From contig JAEWLX010000018.1 in NCBI GenBank assembly GCA_023457325.1, forward strand, positions 1-15,293: 15,293 nucleotides of DNA, written 5' to 3'. A model generated the notes under the pieces. The model saw only the letters and a program-made list of their open reading frames with translations. It was not told the origin of the DNA and did not search any database. Made by a program: the position numbers and the translations under genes. This document shows positions 15,043 to 15,293 of this stretch, one piece after another (position 1 is the stretch's first letter; each line of letters starts with the position of its first letter). This DNA comes from Bacillota bacterium (GTDB lineage Bacteria > Bacillota_I > Bacilli_A > RFN20 > CAG-826).

Positions 15043-15087
15043 GCATGCGAATTCGCCCGAGAGGGCCTATACTAGCGTATAGTATGC
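15043..15087 (+). other. Structured rRNA leader, predicted multi-hairpin element
   Basis: GCAT (15043-15046) pairs with ATGC (15084-15087) and encloses two perfect tetraloop hairpins. The first is GCCC-GAGA-GGGC (15055-15066), with a GNRA loop. The second is CTATAC-TAGC-GTATAG (15067-15082). A GCGAATTCGC palindrome (15047-15056) could compete. It starts at the predicted transcription start, so it would be the 5' end of the pre-rRNA. Confidence 0.5.
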
Positions 15088-15090
15088 AGC

Positions 15091-15106
15091 TGATCTTTGA
15101 AAACTG
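15091..15106 (+). promoter_or_regulatory. boxA-like antitermination element in rRNA leader
   Basis: TGATCTTTGAAAACTG closely resembles the leader/spacer motif found upstream of 16S and 23S genes in Bacillota, and the E. coli boxA core TGCTCTTTAACA. It would recruit NusB/S10-type antitermination factors. The remaining leader, 15107-15184, is AT-rich and shows nothing else I can name. Confidence 0.6.
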
Positions 15107-15184
15107 AACAGATGTACAAACAACATTAACGTCAATTTTAATAATACAAAAATACAACCAGATAATAATTTTGAACTAGAATAA

Positions 15185-15293
<109 letters not shown>

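Noticed and set aside
15041..15060. GCATGC and GAATTC next to each other, resembling a cloning polylinker
   Set aside because: They lie inside a leader with matching stems and a boxA followed by a normal 16S gene, so they are better explained as RNA structure than as vector sequence.

Overview
The window is a mostly co-directional chromosomal segment from a fermentative, anaerobic, low-to-moderate GC Gram-positive-type bacterium. The gene order is Bacillota-like: an lgt-ppaX-trxB block followed by rapZ-whiA, and a gapA-pgk-tpiA glycolytic cluster. The first ~109 nt of a 16S rRNA gene, with a short V1 hairpin and the TTAGTGGCGAACGGGTGAG context, look closest to the Acholeplasma/Izemoplasma/RF39-like or Erysipelotrichia-like lineages, from memory only. 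TGA ends rapZ and Trp is written TGG in the genes examined, so the standard code 11 applies and Mycoplasma/Spiroplasma are unlikely. Pyruvate:ferredoxin oxidoreductase plus a two-iron-centre desulfoferrodoxin indicate an anaerobe that copes with transient oxygen.

Layout. (1) 2-2299: 3' part of nifJ (PFOR), ending at a bidirectional terminator shared with a convergent tRNA-Pro(GGG), the only minus-strand gene. (2) 2603-8341: uvrA, then the tight lgt / PpaX-like HAD phosphatase / thioredoxin-reductase-like flavoprotein block. (3) 8457-10484: rapZ and whiA overlapping by 4 nt, then a 75-aa XRE-type regulator overlapping whiA by 11 nt. The yvcK gene normally found between rapZ and whiA is absent here. 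(4) 10485-14394: a control region with a near-consensus cre (CcpA) site and promoter, then gapA, an internal terminator-like hairpin, pgk, tpiA and a BI-1/YetJ-family membrane protein. (5) 14474-14854: desulfoferrodoxin with its own promoter and terminator. (6) 14903-15293: rRNA operon promoter, structured leader, boxA-like element and the 5' end of 16S rRNA.

How the genes connect: gapA-pgk-tpiA carry out lower/middle glycolysis, PFOR oxidises pyruvate and reduces ferredoxin, and desulfoferrodoxin detoxifies superoxide. The trxB-like flavoprotein keeps its FAD motif and CATC centre but its NADPH-binding motifs are degenerate, so it may take electrons from another donor such as ferredoxin; this is the most interesting hypothesis here. 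Other oddities are an N-terminal membrane extension on Lgt, motif drift in RapZ, and the cre site placed where CcpA typically activates. I found no phage, insertion sequence, CRISPR array or clearly novel multi-gene system; most of the window is conserved housekeeping sequence.
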